From: Halieaceae bacterium UBA5085
Lineage (GTDB): Bacteria > Pseudomonadota > Gammaproteobacteria > Pseudomonadales > Halieaceae
Length of the DNA: 64,000 nt
Reading direction: 5' to 3'
Assembly (NCBI GenBank): GCA_002414665.1
Contig: DIAF01000039.1
Coordinates: forward strand, 202,092 to 266,091
Part shown: positions 9,824 to 19,444 of the stretch, one piece after another
How the letters are laid out: every line of letters starts with the position of its first letter
Position numbering within the stretch: position 1 is the stretch's first letter
Made by a program: the position numbers and the translations under genes
Notes under the pieces: generated by a model
Told to the model about the DNA's origin: nothing
What the model saw: only the letters and a program-made list of their open reading frames with translations
The model's database searches: none

Positions 9824-10791
9824 GGGTTCATGGCCCTCGCTGCATCCTGGTCTGCGGCTTCAGCGGCCTCGGCGCGGCCACCGTAGCCATAGCCGTAGCC
9901 ATAGCCGTAGCCGTAACCGACCCCCATACCGAACAGCCCCATGCGCCGGCGCGAGGCGCGGTTCAACATCACCGCCACCATCTTGTCGGCACCGATGTGC
10001 TCCAGCGCCTCTTTTACCGCGTGTTGCGGCGTAATATCCGCCGAGGCAACAAACACGATCTGCCCCATGAAGCTGGCCAATACACCCGCCTCGGTGGTCA
10101 GCAGCAGCGGCGGTGAATCAAACACGATGATGCGATCGGGGTAGCGGGCGGAGAGCTCCAGCATAAACTGGTGCATGTTTTCACTGGCCAACAGCTCTGT
10201 GGAATGCTCGTCGGCGGTGCCAGCGGGCAAGACGCGCAGCTTTTCCATGTTGGTGCGCAGTATGACGTCTTCCGGTTTCGCATCGCGACGCAGGATATCG
10301 AGCAGGCCCGGTGTACCAGCGGGAATGCCCAGACGGTGCCCAGCCGTGGCCTTGAGCACATCCGCATCGACAAACAGGACCGTCTTGTCCCGCTCCATGG
10401 CGATACTCATCGCCAGATTGATCGATGAAAACGTCTTGCCATCCCCCTGCAAGGCGCTGGTGACCATGATCAGGTTGGCGTTGGGAATGGGTGTGGGTGA
10501 CGCGCCGGACGCGTTTTTCAGCAGAGGCCGCTTGATGGTGCGAAACTCCTCGGCGATAGCACTACGCGGAATCGCAGGCGTGAGAAAGCCCTGAGCATGC
10601 AGCGCATCGAAGGGAATATGCACTTCGGCGCCACTTTGCCAGTCAGAGTCCTCGTCGCGCTGCACTGCGACGGTGGCCTGCAGCGGCTCGCTTACGCCGG
10701 CCCGCTCCACAGTGTTCTGCGGCTCAGGCTGGGACGGCTGCGACTTCTTCGCCGCCTCCATTTGGCTGAGGGCTTTCTCGATCGTACTCAT
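9820..10791 (-). CDS. XrtA-associated tyrosine autokinase with GY-repeat tail
   Basis: A 323-residue BY-kinase-like ATPase. Walker A is SALQGDGKT (about residues 112-120), Walker A' is VLFVDADV (138-145) and Walker B is RIIVFDSPP. The C-terminus carries six consecutive Gly-Tyr pairs, the expected autophosphorylation cluster, before an acidic and Ala-rich tail ending AMNP. The protein is soluble: its membrane partner is the separate Wzz-type gene upstream, as in split BY-kinase systems. Phosphorylation cycles of the Tyr cluster normally control polymer export, and a low-molecular-weight tyrosine phosphatase is encoded at 24201-24704. The repeat is encoded by near-identical hexanucleotides and may vary in length. 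Confidence 0.94.
   Translation of the reverse strand: MSTIEKALSQMEAAKKSQPSQPEPQNTVERAGVSEPLQATVAVQRDEDSDWQSGAEVHIPFDALHAQGFLTPAIPRSAIAEEFRTIKRPLLKNASGASPTPIPNANLIMVTSALQGDGKTFSSINLAMSIAMERDKTVLFVDADVLKATAGHRLGIPAGTPGLLDILRRDAKPEDVILRTNMEKLRVLPAGTADEHSTELLASENMHQFMLELSARYPDRIIVFDSPPLLLTTEAGVLASFMGQIVFVASADITPQHAVKEALEHIGADKMVAVMLNRASRRRMGLFGMGVGYGYGYGYGYGYGGRAEAAEAADQDAARAMNP
9883..9918 (-). repeat. Hexanucleotide repeat coding the Gly-Tyr tail
   Basis: Six tandem hexamers of the type GGYTAY encode the six Gly-Tyr pairs of the autokinase tail. Gain or loss of a hexamer by slippage would change the number of phosphorylatable tyrosines without changing the reading frame. Confidence 0.85.
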
Positions 10792-10852
10792 TGTTCTGCT
10801 CTCCGGCCCCTGGGCCTGCTGTCAGCCGAACCGGCCCCGATAACGTAGTACC

Positions 10853-12391
10853 TCATGCTGTGATCCCCGGCACGATGAGCACACCGGCAAAGGCGACCAA
10901 CAAGGCCCCCCCACACATCGCAAAACCCGCCAGACGCCACAGGCTGCTGCGCTTTTCCTCCGGCGTCTTGTTCCAGGTGACGGTGCCCAGCAAGGGCAGG
11001 CCCGTCGAATGTGCCAGCATCCGGGCGTCAGTCACAATGGGATGCAGCAGCGTCAACAGCAATGCCACACCGACACCGGCGCCCAGCGCGACAATCAGCA
11101 CGCCGGCGTTCAACAGCAGCTTGTTGGGCTTGCTCGGTTTGCGCGGCACGAACGGCGGATCGATAACGCGGAAGCTGACTTCACCACCGGTGCTTTCCAC
11201 ATCTCCGGACAAGCGCGCGGACTCACGTCGCTCCAGCATCTGCTGGTGTTGGCGCGCTATTACATCGTAATCGCGATTCAACTGCTTCAGTTCGGCTTCT
11301 ACTTCGGGAATCTGATTGACTTTCGCCGCCAGCTCTTCCGCACGGCGCTCATATTCGGCGACGCGAACACGCAGCTCAGCGGCTTCGGCCTCTGTCTGCG
11401 CCAGCATGCTGCGCATACCCTGGTACACCGGGCTGCTGGCCAGGCCACTGAACGAGGCACCGGGCTGTTCCCGCATGCGCGCGTACTCCGCCTGCCGCTC
11501 CGCCTCCAACTCCTCGATCAGACCGCGCAGGCGCACGACTTCGGGGTGCTTCGCCGTGTAACGCGCCAGCAATCCGTCCATCTGCAGCTGCAGGGACTGC
11601 ACCCGGGCATCCAGCGGCGACTGCGCCATGCCGGAGGAGCCTCCCGCTATAAACACAGGGTCCTCACCCTCGATTTGGCGCTGCAACTCACGGCGGCGGT
11701 TCTCGACTTCGCGCAATTGCAGCTGCGCCTGCTGCAAAGCACCCCGGGTTTCCTGCAGGCGGCTGTAGTAGTCCCCGCCGCCCCCGGGCAACACGTCTAC
11801 ATTCTGTTGCTTGAACATGGCCAGCCGGCGCTCGGCCTCGACCAGCCGCTGCTCCGACTCTGCGATTTGCTGTTGCAGGAAGCTCTGCGCGTCGGAACTG
11901 TCCTCGCGTTTGTCACTCATGGAGTTTTCGATGAACACCGTGATCAGCGCCTGGGCCACGCGCCGGGCAGTCTCCCGGTCAGGGTCTGTCACGGAAATGG
12001 TGTAGAGAGAGGTGTTGCCACGGCTACCGGACAGCCCGATGGACTCCTGCATACGCTTGATCAGGGCCTCCTTCTCGACTTCCGTGGTCGCCCCGAGGTC
12101 CAGGTCGGTCATTCGCGCCAGCCGCTCCATATTCGGCCGGCTGAGCAGCGTCTGGCTCATCATCTGGATACGCTGGTTTATGTCCGGCGTGATGGTGAGC
12201 CCACGCATGAGTGGGCGCAGGACGGAGTTCGTATCCACGTGCATGCGGGCCGTCGCCACGTAGGACTCCGGCATCTGCCAGACGTAAGCCCAGCCCGTGA
12301 GGGCCAACACCCAGGCCGTGCCGAGCGCGAGCCAGCGGTGCCGCCAGACGCCCAGCACATAGCTGACCAGTTGCGCAAACACATCCTGCAT
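10853..12391 (-). CDS. XrtA system polysaccharide chain length determinant (Wzz-like)
   Basis: A 512-residue inner-membrane protein. It has an N-terminal Wzz region with a first membrane helix (RWLALGTAWVLALTGWAYVW), a long periplasmic Glu/Arg/Gln-rich coiled coil (about residues 165-390), the pre-membrane Pro-rich segment IDPPFVPRKPSKPNKLLLNA, and membrane helices near 430-450 and at the very C-terminus. There is no ATPase domain; the kinase is the next gene, separated by 61 bp. The pair would form a split polysaccharide co-polymerase that sets chain length. It follows the Wza-like gene after 41 bp. Confidence 0.93.
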   Translation of the reverse strand: MQDVFAQLVSYVLGVWRHRWLALGTAWVLALTGWAYVWQMPESYVATARMHVDTNSVLRPLMRGLTITPDINQRIQMMSQTLLSRPNMERLARMTDLDLGATTEVEKEALIKRMQESIGLSGSRGNTSLYTISVTDPDRETARRVAQALITVFIENSMSDKREDSSDAQSFLQQQIAESEQRLVEAERRLAMFKQQNVDVLPGGGGDYYSRLQETRGALQQAQLQLREVENRRRELQRQIEGEDPVFIAGGSSGMAQSPLDARVQSLQLQMDGLLARYTAKHPEVVRLRGLIEELEAERQAEYARMREQPGASFSGLASSPVYQGMRSMLAQTEAEAAELRVRVAEYERRAEELAAKVNQIPEVEAELKQLNRDYDVIARQHQQMLERRESARLSGDVESTGGEVSFRVIDPPFVPRKPSKPNKLLLNAGVLIVALGAGVGVALLLTLLHPIVTDARMLAHSTGLPLLGTVTWNKTPEEKRSSLWRLAGFAMCGGALLVAFAGVLIVPGITA

Positions 12392-12432
12392 GGCTCGCTA
12401 CTCCGCGACCGACCGGAACCGCACCCGACTCA

Positions 12433-13071
12433 TCAGAACCAGCTCTCGGAAATGATGACGATGTCGCCGGGCTGCAGCGCCATGTTCGCCGAGATGTCGC
12501 CCTTCTTCAGAAGGTCATCCAGACGCAGGCCGTAGGAGTCCTGCGTGCCACCGTGGGTACGTACCAGTACCGACTTGTTGCCCGCGGCAAACTCGGTCAT
12601 CCCGCCCACTGCGATCATCAGGTCGAGCAGCGTCATGTGCTGTCGATAGGGTACGCTGGAGGGCGTAGCCGCTTCTCCCACCACACGCACCTGCTGCTCC
12701 GGCACGCCCACAAATCCGTTAACGATGACACTGACCACAGGCTGGCGGACGTAATCGCCATAGGCTTTCTCGATATCACGCGCCAGTTCGGTCGAGGTAC
12801 GACCACTCGCCTGCAGATCCTCAACCAGACGCGTGGTGAACTTGCCGTCGGGGCGCACAATGCCCGTCGTGGTGAGTTCCGGGTTACCCCAGACGAAAAT
12901 CTCCATCGTATCGCCGGGACCGATGACATAGTTGTAATCTGGCGCCGCAGACCGCTCTGCGACCGGCGCCGGTGGATGTGAGGCACAGGCCGCCAGGGTC
13001 AAGACCATCAGCGCTGCCAGCACGCGGGCAACAGGCGAACGCCCCTCTGGAAGTTCGGTGAATATGCTCAT
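12433..13071 (-). CDS. XrtA system polysaccharide export lipoprotein (Wza-like)
   Basis: A 212-residue lipoprotein: a signal segment with lipobox LAAC and lipidated Cys29, a Poly_export domain beginning YNYVIGPGDTMEIFVWGNPEL, and a SLBB-like repeat from about residue 120 (QVRVVGEAATPSSVPYRQHM), ending GDIVIISESWF. It is short compared with E. coli Wza (about 380 residues) but of usual length for the exosortase-linked family. It should form the outer-membrane/periplasmic export channel for the polymer. It leads the export sub-cluster and is preceded by a 142-bp intergenic gap after the ATPase gene. Confidence 0.94.
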   Translation of the reverse strand: MSIFTELPEGRSPVARVLAALMVLTLAACASHPPAPVAERSAAPDYNYVIGPGDTMEIFVWGNPELTTTGIVRPDGKFTTRLVEDLQASGRTSTELARDIEKAYGDYVRQPVVSVIVNGFVGVPEQQVRVVGEAATPSSVPYRQHMTLLDLMIAVGGMTEFAAGNKSVLVRTHGGTQDSYGLRLDDLLKKGDISANMALQPGDIVIISESWF

Positions 13072-13213
13072 CTTCTTCTACTCCTCAGCGAGCCATTGGC
13101 GGCCCATTTTGTTTTACCACGTTTGCCAGGTGCCACGTTGTCAGCACAAAAACAACTGCCAGCGTAACAACAGGTAACCACATTCGATGGGCAATATCCC
13201 ACCGTTTTCCCCA

Positions 13214-14686
13214 CTATTCCAGAAAAAACCCGAAGCTGAACCCGGTAGCCGCCCAGGCGACCAGGGCAATGGACGCCAGCAGGATTCCGCCGATCACCCA
13301 GCCTCCGCCTAGCTCCCCGCCCGGGCTCTGGGCACTGTGGCCGCGGCGCGCCGCGGTGGTCGGCTTCGTTACCCGCCCCTTTTTGGCGGGCGCAGCGCGC
13401 CGTGTCCTACCCGACGCCACGGTAGCTCCACCCGGTGCCGGCCTCCCCTTGACGGAAGGCTGGTCACTCGCCGCGTCCTGTGCTGTTGATGCTGGCGCAG
13501 GGGCGGGCGCAATCGTTTCCGTGGCGCGCATCGCGTCCACCGCTGCGGTAACCGCGACTTCTGTCTCCACATGCCCGTGTATCGGCGCTGGAACTGACTC
13601 GTCGGTGCCGGTGCGCCGCGCCGTCACGCCGGCGGCGCCGGCAACCACCGTCAGGTGCTGACGCCCCCGAACCACCTGCTGTTCCGGCTGCTGCTGGACG
13701 GCGTCATCCGCCCGCCCGGCATCGCCGACGGCAATCTCTCCTGCGTCGCGCTGCCCGGTGTCATGTGCACCAGCAACCTCAGGGTCCGCGTCACCCTGCG
13801 CTGCCGCGGGCGCTTCATCCGGCGTGTCCTCCAGCCCGTGAAAATCCGCCTCGGACCAGCTGGCGCCAGCAGCCAGATGCTCGTCCTGCAGTTCGCCAAT
13901 CACCTCGCGCACATCCGCCACCTCGACGCGGTGCCGCTGCTCCAGGGCACAGTGCAGCAGCAGTCGACTGCAAATGAGGTTGATGCGCCGCGGTATCCCT
14001 TCACTGAACTTGTACACCAAGGGGAATACCGCCTGACTGAAGGCCGGATCGCCGCGCCAGCCGACGACGTCGAGCCGATGCAGAATGTACTCCCGCGTTT
14101 CTTCCAGCTCGAGTGACTTCAGGTGACTGGCCGCAACAATGCGCTGATGCACCTGTTCCAGCTCGGGGCGCAGCACCAGTTCCCGCAGCTCGGGTTGACC
14201 GAGGAGAAATATTTGCAGCAGGGGTTTCCCAGCGACCTGAATGTTGGTCAGCAGACGCAGCTCTTCCATCGCGGACACCGCGAGATCCTGCGCCTCGTCG
14301 ACGATCAGCAGCGCTCGCCGCCCATCGCGGTGCCAGGCGCGCAGCTGCTGGGTAAGTCGCTGCAGCAACTCGCCTTTTTCCACGACATCAACCGCCACCC
14401 CGAACTCATAGGCGACGAGCTTCAGCAAGTCGTCAGCTTTCAGCTGGCTGCACACCAGGTTGGCCACCCGCACGTTTTCGCCGCTCAGGTGTTCGATCAG
14501 GGCGCCGACCAGCGTGGTCTTGCCGGTGCCGGGGCGGCCGGTGACCATGACAAAGCCTTCCTCGCGCATGAACGCGTACGCCATGTAGGCGCGCGCCTTG
14601 ATATAGCCCTTGTGGGCATAGGCGAAAGCATGGTCCGGACTGAGCCGGAAAGGCTCCGAATTGAAGCGGTAGAACTGGTCGTACAT
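13214..14686 (-). CDS. XrtA/PEP-CTERM locus AAA ATPase (ExeA-like)
   Basis: A 490-residue protein. The start MYDQFYRFNSEPFRLSPDH is typical of the ExeA/GspA-type ATPases found in exosortase loci; Walker A is GRPGTGKTT (50-58) and Walker B is ALLIVDEAQD. An ATPase domain of about 270 residues is followed by a long low-complexity Ala/Pro/Glu linker (about 275-455) and one C-terminal membrane helix (GWVIGGILLASIALVAWAA). The topology suggests a cytoplasmic ATPase tethered by a C-terminal anchor. Its exact role in EPS assembly is not established. The linker is longer than I would expect and may be the fastest-evolving part. Confidence 0.92.
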   Translation of the reverse strand: MYDQFYRFNSEPFRLSPDHAFAYAHKGYIKARAYMAYAFMREEGFVMVTGRPGTGKTTLVGALIEHLSGENVRVANLVCSQLKADDLLKLVAYEFGVAVDVVEKGELLQRLTQQLRAWHRDGRRALLIVDEAQDLAVSAMEELRLLTNIQVAGKPLLQIFLLGQPELRELVLRPELEQVHQRIVAASHLKSLELEETREYILHRLDVVGWRGDPAFSQAVFPLVYKFSEGIPRRINLICSRLLLHCALEQRHRVEVADVREVIGELQDEHLAAGASWSEADFHGLEDTPDEAPAAAQGDADPEVAGAHDTGQRDAGEIAVGDAGRADDAVQQQPEQQVVRGRQHLTVVAGAAGVTARRTGTDESVPAPIHGHVETEVAVTAAVDAMRATETIAPAPAPASTAQDAASDQPSVKGRPAPGGATVASGRTRRAAPAKKGRVTKPTTAARRGHSAQSPGGELGGGWVIGGILLASIALVAWAATGFSFGFFLE

Positions 14687-14811
14687 GGCGACGCGTCTCT
14701 ACGGGTTGCTCGTTATGACCCTAATGGTGCAGGCAAAGCCATTGTACCGCAAGGTAACATGTGCCTTGACTTGCCGGATTGTGAACCAGTTCAAGGCAGA
14801 CACTCAGCGCA

Positions 14812-16140
14812 CTACAGTCGCCAGAGTGCCAAACCGGCGGCGGCGGCCTCTGCCCGGTCCAGCACGCCCTTCACGTCGATAACCACACCGCCCGGCGCCA
14901 GAATCGGGGTGACGACTTCCAGGCCCTTTGCCAGATACTCGGCATGCGGCACAGCCAACACCACGGCATGCGCCGCGGGCAGCGATGCCCAGCTGACCAG
15001 CTCGATGCCGTACTCCTCTTCCGCCTCCGCCGCATCGGCGAGGGGGTCGTGCACAGTCACATCGCAGCAGTAGTCCTGCAATTCACGGATGATGTCCTCA
15101 ACCCGCGAGTTGCGCAGGTCCGGGCAATTTTCCTTGAAGGTCAGGCCCAGCACGGTGACGCGCGCACCTGCCACCGGGTGTCCACGGCTGACCAGTTGCT
15201 TGACCGTCTGCTCGGCGATGAACTTGCCCATGCCATCGTTCGTTTTGCGCCCGCCGAGCACGACCTGCGGATGGTAGCCCGCGCTCTCGGCCTTGTAAGT
15301 GAGGTAGTACGGGTCCACACCAATACAATGCCCCCCCACCAAACCGGGACGGAACGGCAGAAAATTCCATTTGGTGCCCGCCGCCTCCAACACATCCAGG
15401 GTGTCGATGCCCAGCTTGTTGAAGATCATCGCCAACTCGTTCATGAGGGCGATATTCAGGTCGCGTTGGGTATTCTCGATGACCTTGGCCGCCTCAGCCA
15501 CTTTCACACTGGCCGCGCGGTGCACGCCGGCATCAACCACGCTTTCGTACAGGCGGGCAACGCGATCGAGGGTGGCAGGGGTGTCCCCCGAGACCACCTT
15601 GGTGATGGTCTCCAGCCGGTGAACCTTGTCACCGGGGTTGATGCGTTCCGGCGAGTAGCCGATGAAAAAACCCGCATCGGCAGCAACATCCTCACCGCTG
15701 CGACCAGCCCAGGTGAGCCCTGAACCGGCCTCCAGCAGGGGCACGCACACTTCCTCAGTGCACCCCGGGTATACCGTGGACTCGAAGATGACCACTGTGC
15801 CCGGTCGCAGGTGTTGCGCCACAGTGCGCGACGCCCCTTCGAGCGGACTCAGGTCCGGCCGATGGGCGTGGTCGATCGGCGTCGGTACCACCACGATAAT
15901 AATAGATGCCTCGGAAAGCGCCGCGGGCTCGGTGGTGAACTCCAGCTGCGAAGCCGAAGCCAGCGCCTCCGGTGACACCTCGCCACTCGGATCATGGCCG
16001 GCACGGTAGTGGGCGAGCTTGCGTGCGTTCAGGTCGAAACCGATGGTGCGGCGCTTGCGACCAAAGGCCACCGCCAGAGGCAGGCCAACATAGCCAAGCC
16101 CGACAATTGCTACCGTTTCTTGCATGGATAACTCGCTCAT
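14812..16140 (-). CDS. tviB: UDP-N-acetyl-hexosamine 6-dehydrogenase (TviB/WbpA family)
   Basis: About 442 residues of the UDP-glucose/GDP-mannose dehydrogenase family. The NAD site is [18 protein letters not shown], the catalytic Cys lies in [19 protein letters not shown], and the substrate-binding C-terminal domain has [35 protein letters not shown] and the overall layout resemble TviB-type enzymes that oxidise UDP-GlcNAc to the uronic acid. I start it at ATG 16140 ([11 protein letters not shown]), overlapping the epimerase stop by 4 bp (ATGA), rather than at 16164. With the downstream 4-epimerase it would give UDP-GalNAcA or a related sugar. Confidence 0.92.
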   Translation of the reverse strand: MSELSMQETVAIVGLGYVGLPLAVAFGRKRRTIGFDLNARKLAHYRAGHDPSGEVSPEALASASQLEFTTEPAALSEASIIIVVVPTPIDHAHRPDLSPLEGASRTVAQHLRPGTVVIFESTVYPGCTEEVCVPLLEAGSGLTWAGRSGEDVAADAGFFIGYSPERINPGDKVHRLETITKVVSGDTPATLDRVARLYESVVDAGVHRAASVKVAEAAKVIENTQRDLNIALMNELAMIFNKLGIDTLDVLEAAGTKWNFLPFRPGLVGGHCIGVDPYYLTYKAESAGYHPQVVLGGRKTNDGMGKFIAEQTVKQLVSRGHPVAGARVTVLGLTFKENCPDLRNSRVEDIIRELQDYCCDVTVHDPLADAAEAEEEYGIELVSWASLPAAHAVVLAVPHAEYLAKGLEVVTPILAPGGVVIDVKGVLDRAEAAAAGLALWRL

Positions 16141-17162
16141 GTGGATGACTGCCCCAAAAACCACGCCGCCGTGCGCGCCAGACCTTCTTCAACCGCGTAC
16201 TGTGGCGTATACCCCAGCAGGCGCGCCGCCTTGCTGATATCAGCCTGGGAATGCCGCACATCGCCTTCCCGGAAGTCTGCATAGACCGGTTCCAGGGCCG
16301 CCAACTCCGGCTTTCGCACACTCAACAGGTCACGTATGCCGTAGTAAAGCGCATTCAGTGATGTACGCCCACCGAAAGCCACGTTATACACCTGGTTCAC
16401 GGCCTCCGGCGACTCCACCGTGGCCGCCAGCAGGTTGGCTTGCACCACGTTATCGATATAGCAGAAGTCGCGCGAGGTTTCGCCATCACCGTTGATCTGG
16501 CAGCGCTGTCCGGCCGTGAGCTCACCGAACCAGCGCGGGATGACCGCCGCATAGGCACCCTGGGGATCCTGCCGGGGCCCGAACACATTGAAATAGCGCA
16601 GGCCAACCGTCTGCATGCCGTAGGCACGCCCGAACACATCCGCATAAAGCTCGTTGACATATTTGGTCACGGCGTAGGGTGACAGCGGCTTGCCAATCTC
16701 GTCCTCTACCTTGGGCAGGCCCGGGTGATCGCCGTAGGTCGATGACGAGGCAGCATAGACGAAACGCCTGACGCCGGCGTCGCGCGCTGACACCAGCATG
16801 TTGACGAAGCCATCGATGTTGGCGGCATTGGTCAGGAGAGGATCTTCCAGAGAGCGGGGAACGCTCCCGAGCGCCGCCTCGTGAAGCACGTACTGGACGC
16901 CCTCGACGGCCTGCCGACAATCCGCGAGTGAGCGGATATCCCCCTCCAGAAATTCGAAGCTGCCCGCGCCTGCCGCCTCCTCGCGCAACGCCTCAAGATT
17001 GTGCCGGTGACCGGTTGCGAAATTGTCCAGGCCGCGCACATGCTGACCCAGCTGCAGCAGACGCTGACACAGGTGCGAGCCGATGAACCCTGCTGCACCG
17101 GTCACCAGCCAGGTCACCGGGCTCGCCCGCAGGGCACCCTCGGTTGCTTCTATCGTTTTCAT
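16137..17162 (-). CDS. tviC: UDP-sugar 4-epimerase (TviC/WbpP-like SDR)
   Basis: A 341-residue extended SDR. It has the N-terminal [11 protein letters not shown]ossmann motif, [11 protein letters not shown], the active-site AASSSTYGD with [11 protein letters not shown] (Tyr-x3-Lys), and [22 protein letters not shown], characteristic of UDP-GlcNAc 4-epimerases of the WbpP/TviC group. It is the first gene of the minus-strand EPS block and couples to the 6-dehydrogenase by a 4-bp overlap. The 195-bp gap upstream separates it from the divergent prsK gene and must hold the promoters of both blocks; a TATACT -10-like box is present on the minus strand but lacks a clear -35. Confidence 0.92.
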   Translation of the reverse strand: MKTIEATEGALRASPVTWLVTGAAGFIGSHLCQRLLQLGQHVRGLDNFATGHRHNLEALREEAAGAGSFEFLEGDIRSLADCRQAVEGVQYVLHEAALGSVPRSLEDPLLTNAANIDGFVNMLVSARDAGVRRFVYAASSSTYGDHPGLPKVEDEIGKPLSPYAVTKYVNELYADVFGRAYGMQTVGLRYFNVFGPRQDPQGAYAAVIPRWFGELTAGQRCQINGDGETSRDFCYIDNVVQANLLAATVESPEAVNQVYNVAFGGRTSLNALYYGIRDLLSVRKPELAALEPVYADFREGDVRHSQADISKAARLLGYTPQYAVEEGLARTAAWFLGQSST

Positions 17163-17357
17163 TCCCCACTCTTCCCCGTTCGGAACCGGCGCGGCGGCGC
17201 GACCCTGTAGACCTGAAATGTGCTGCGTTTGGCATCTACACGCTATCAGCGTTTACACACTGTTACACTGAGTATAAGGTCTGAACGCTATCACGGCCAT
17301 GCCTGCACACGCAGCGCGGCATAACACGACAGATTCGGCGGGGAGTAGGACAATCGG

Positions 17358-19433
17358 ATGATGGGCAATGTCGGCCTGATTACGCACCTGATTGCCGCCA
17401 CCAGTTTTGGACTGCTGGCCCTGCTGCTGGTCTTCCAGTGGCGCGTGCGACCACTGGGTATAAGCCTCGTTCTCGCCTGCACGGCCTCCGCACTCTGGTC
17501 CGCCATCATCGGGCTCGGCACGCTGGCAGACTACCCCCCTGTCCACCTGATACAGGTCGCGGAACTGGTACGCAATATCGCCTGGGTGTACTTCCTGCTA
17601 CAGCTGCTTGGCCTGCAGACAGACGGCGCCTCGCTCACCCTGCGCGGCCGCGACTGGCGGCCACTGTTCTACCTGGGCTCTGCGGCCGCCCTGTTGATTG
17701 TTCTGGCACCAATGCTGGCACCACTGGGAGGCCTGCACTTCGGCTACGAAGTCACTCTTGCCCTGTGGCTGGCCTTTGCCCTCGGCACGCTGCTGGTCGT
17801 GGAGCAGCTCTACCGCAATGCCACCACGGCGGAGCGCTGGTCGCTGAAGTTTCTCTGTTTCAGCCTGGGTGCCATCGCCGCCTGGGACTTCTTCATGTAC
17901 TCCGAGGCCCTGCTGTTCCGTCGTCTGGACCCGGACCTGTGGCAGGCGCGCGGACTGGTTAACGCGGTGGTCACACCCGCGCTGGGGATTGCCTTCGCGC
18001 GCTACAGCTCATGGCGCGTGAGACTCCAGGTCTCCCGACAGGTCGTCTTCCATACTGTCACGCTCGTGGGTGCCGGCATCTACCTGCTGGGTATGGCCGC
18101 GATCGGTTATTTCCTCAAGTTCATGGGAGGCACCTGGGGTACGGTGCTGCAGCTCGCTTTCCTGGTCGCCGCCGCAACCCTGCTGTTCAGCCTGCTGTTT
18201 TCGGGCCGCCTGAGAGCTTTACTGCGCGTGCAGTTGAGCAAACACTTCTTCAGCTATCGCTATGATTACCGCGAGGAGTGGTTGAAGTTCACCCGGGCGC
18301 TCGCCAGCCTTAACGAGGAGGTCGCCGAAGGCATCATCCGGATCATGGGCCCGTTGGTCGACAGCCGCGCAGGCCTGCTGTGGGGCGGCAGTGAAGGCCA
18401 GCCCCTGCGCCTGCTCGCACACTGGGAGATGAGCATCCCGGAGGGCGCCGCCGAGGAGGGTCTCGGCGAGTTGCCCGCGTGGCTGCAGCGCACAGACTGG
18501 GTGATCAACCTGCAGGAATGGCGGGCCTCGCCGGATGTCTATGTTGACCTGCAACTGCCGCCGTGGTTGCGGCAGGACGAGTCGCTCTGGCTGATCATCC
18601 CACTGGTGTTCCGCGACCGGCTGGAGGGTGTGTTGATGCTGCGCCGGTCGGAGCTGAAGGACAGCATTAACTGGGAAGACCGCGACCTGCTGAAAACCGC
18701 CGGACGCCAGGCGGCCAGCCATCTGGCTCAGCATCTGGCAAGCCAGGCGCTGGTTGAGGCGCGGCAGTTCGATGCATTCAACCGCTTATCCGCGTATGTC
18801 GTGCATGACCTGAAAAATATTCTGGCGCAACAGTCCCTGATCGTATCCAATGCTGCCAAGCACCGCCACAACCCGGCGTTTATTGATGACATGATCGCCA
18901 CAGTCGACAACTCAGTGGCGCGCATGCAGCGCCTGATGGAGCAAATGCGCAGCGGTATGCGCAGTGCCAGTGCGGCAGACGTTGAGCTGGAACCGCTGCT
19001 GCGCCAGGTCATTGACGGGAGGAGCAACACCCGGCCCATACCCAGCCTTGCGGGCTTTGACCATCCGGTACACGTGGAAGCGGACAGTGAGCGGCTCGCC
19101 ACCGTCTTCAACCACCTGATCCAGAATGCACAGGAAGCCACCCCGGCCGATGGCAACGTCAGTGTGCAGGTCACCACGAGCGGCAATCAGGTGATCGTGG
19201 ACATCAGCGACAGCGGCCGCGGCATGGACGCCGAGTTTGTGCGGCTGCGCCTGTTCCGCCCCTTTGAATCCACCAAGGGCCTGACCGGCATGGGTATCGG
19301 CGCGTTCGAAAGCCGCGAGTACATCCGCCAGCTGGGTGGCGACATCAGTGTGCAGAGCGAGCCGGGCGTTGGCAGCCGTTTCCGGGTGACCCTGCCGCAG
19401 GCCGGCGGACACTCAACGAGTAACATGGAATAA
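17358..19433 (+). CDS. prsK: XrtA system sensor histidine kinase PrsK
   Basis: A 691-residue kinase. The N-terminal third holds about nine to ten membrane helices (7-280), followed by a GAF-like region (about 315-460), then the phosphoacceptor His483 in LSAYVVHDLKNILAQQS and a HATPase_c domain (HLIQNAQEATPADG, DISDSGRGMD, GMGIGAFESREY). This layout is that of PrsK, the kinase paired with PrsR in exosortase A genomes. The response regulator follows after 11 bp. The upstream gap has TTTACA and TATAAG boxes only 15 bp apart, so the promoter is uncertain. The signal sensed is unknown. Confidence 0.95.
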   Translation: MMGNVGLITHLIAATSFGLLALLLVFQWRVRPLGISLVLACTASALWSAIIGLGTLADYPPVHLIQVAELVRNIAWVYFLLQLLGLQTDGASLTLRGRDWRPLFYLGSAAALLIVLAPMLAPLGGLHFGYEVTLALWLAFALGTLLVVEQLYRNATTAERWSLKFLCFSLGAIAAWDFFMYSEALLFRRLDPDLWQARGLVNAVVTPALGIAFARYSSWRVRLQVSRQVVFHTVTLVGAGIYLLGMAAIGYFLKFMGGTWGTVLQLAFLVAAATLLFSLLFSGRLRALLRVQLSKHFFSYRYDYREEWLKFTRALASLNEEVAEGIIRIMGPLVDSRAGLLWGGSEGQPLRLLAHWEMSIPEGAAEEGLGELPAWLQRTDWVINLQEWRASPDVYVDLQLPPWLRQDESLWLIIPLVFRDRLEGVLMLRRSELKDSINWEDRDLLKTAGRQAASHLAQHLASQALVEARQFDAFNRLSAYVVHDLKNILAQQSLIVSNAAKHRHNPAFIDDMIATVDNSVARMQRLMEQMRSGMRSASAADVELEPLLRQVIDGRSNTRPIPSLAGFDHPVHVEADSERLATVFNHLIQNAQEATPADGNVSVQVTTSGNQVIVDISDSGRGMDAEFVRLRLFRPFESTKGLTGMGIGAFESREYIRQLGGDISVQSEPGVGSRFRVTLPQAGGHSTSNME

Positions 19434-19444
19434 CCGGATACGAC

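Noticed and set aside
11009..12535. 508-codon open frame on the plus strand over the Wzz-like gene
   Set aside because: Antisense shadow of the chain-length gene, without recognisable domains.
13072..13213. Sigma-54-like promoter ahead of the Wza-like gene
   Set aside because: TGGCA-type words occur on both strands, but none has the required GG-N10-GC spacing.
15331..15337. Seven-base homopolymer in the tviB-like gene
   Set aside because: Too short and coding for conserved Gly residues (VGGHC); not a convincing phase-variable tract.
17163..17357. Sigma-54 promoter in the prsK/tviC divergent region
   Set aside because: TTTGGCATCTACACGC has GG and GC only 9 bases apart, so it does not meet the RpoN spacing.
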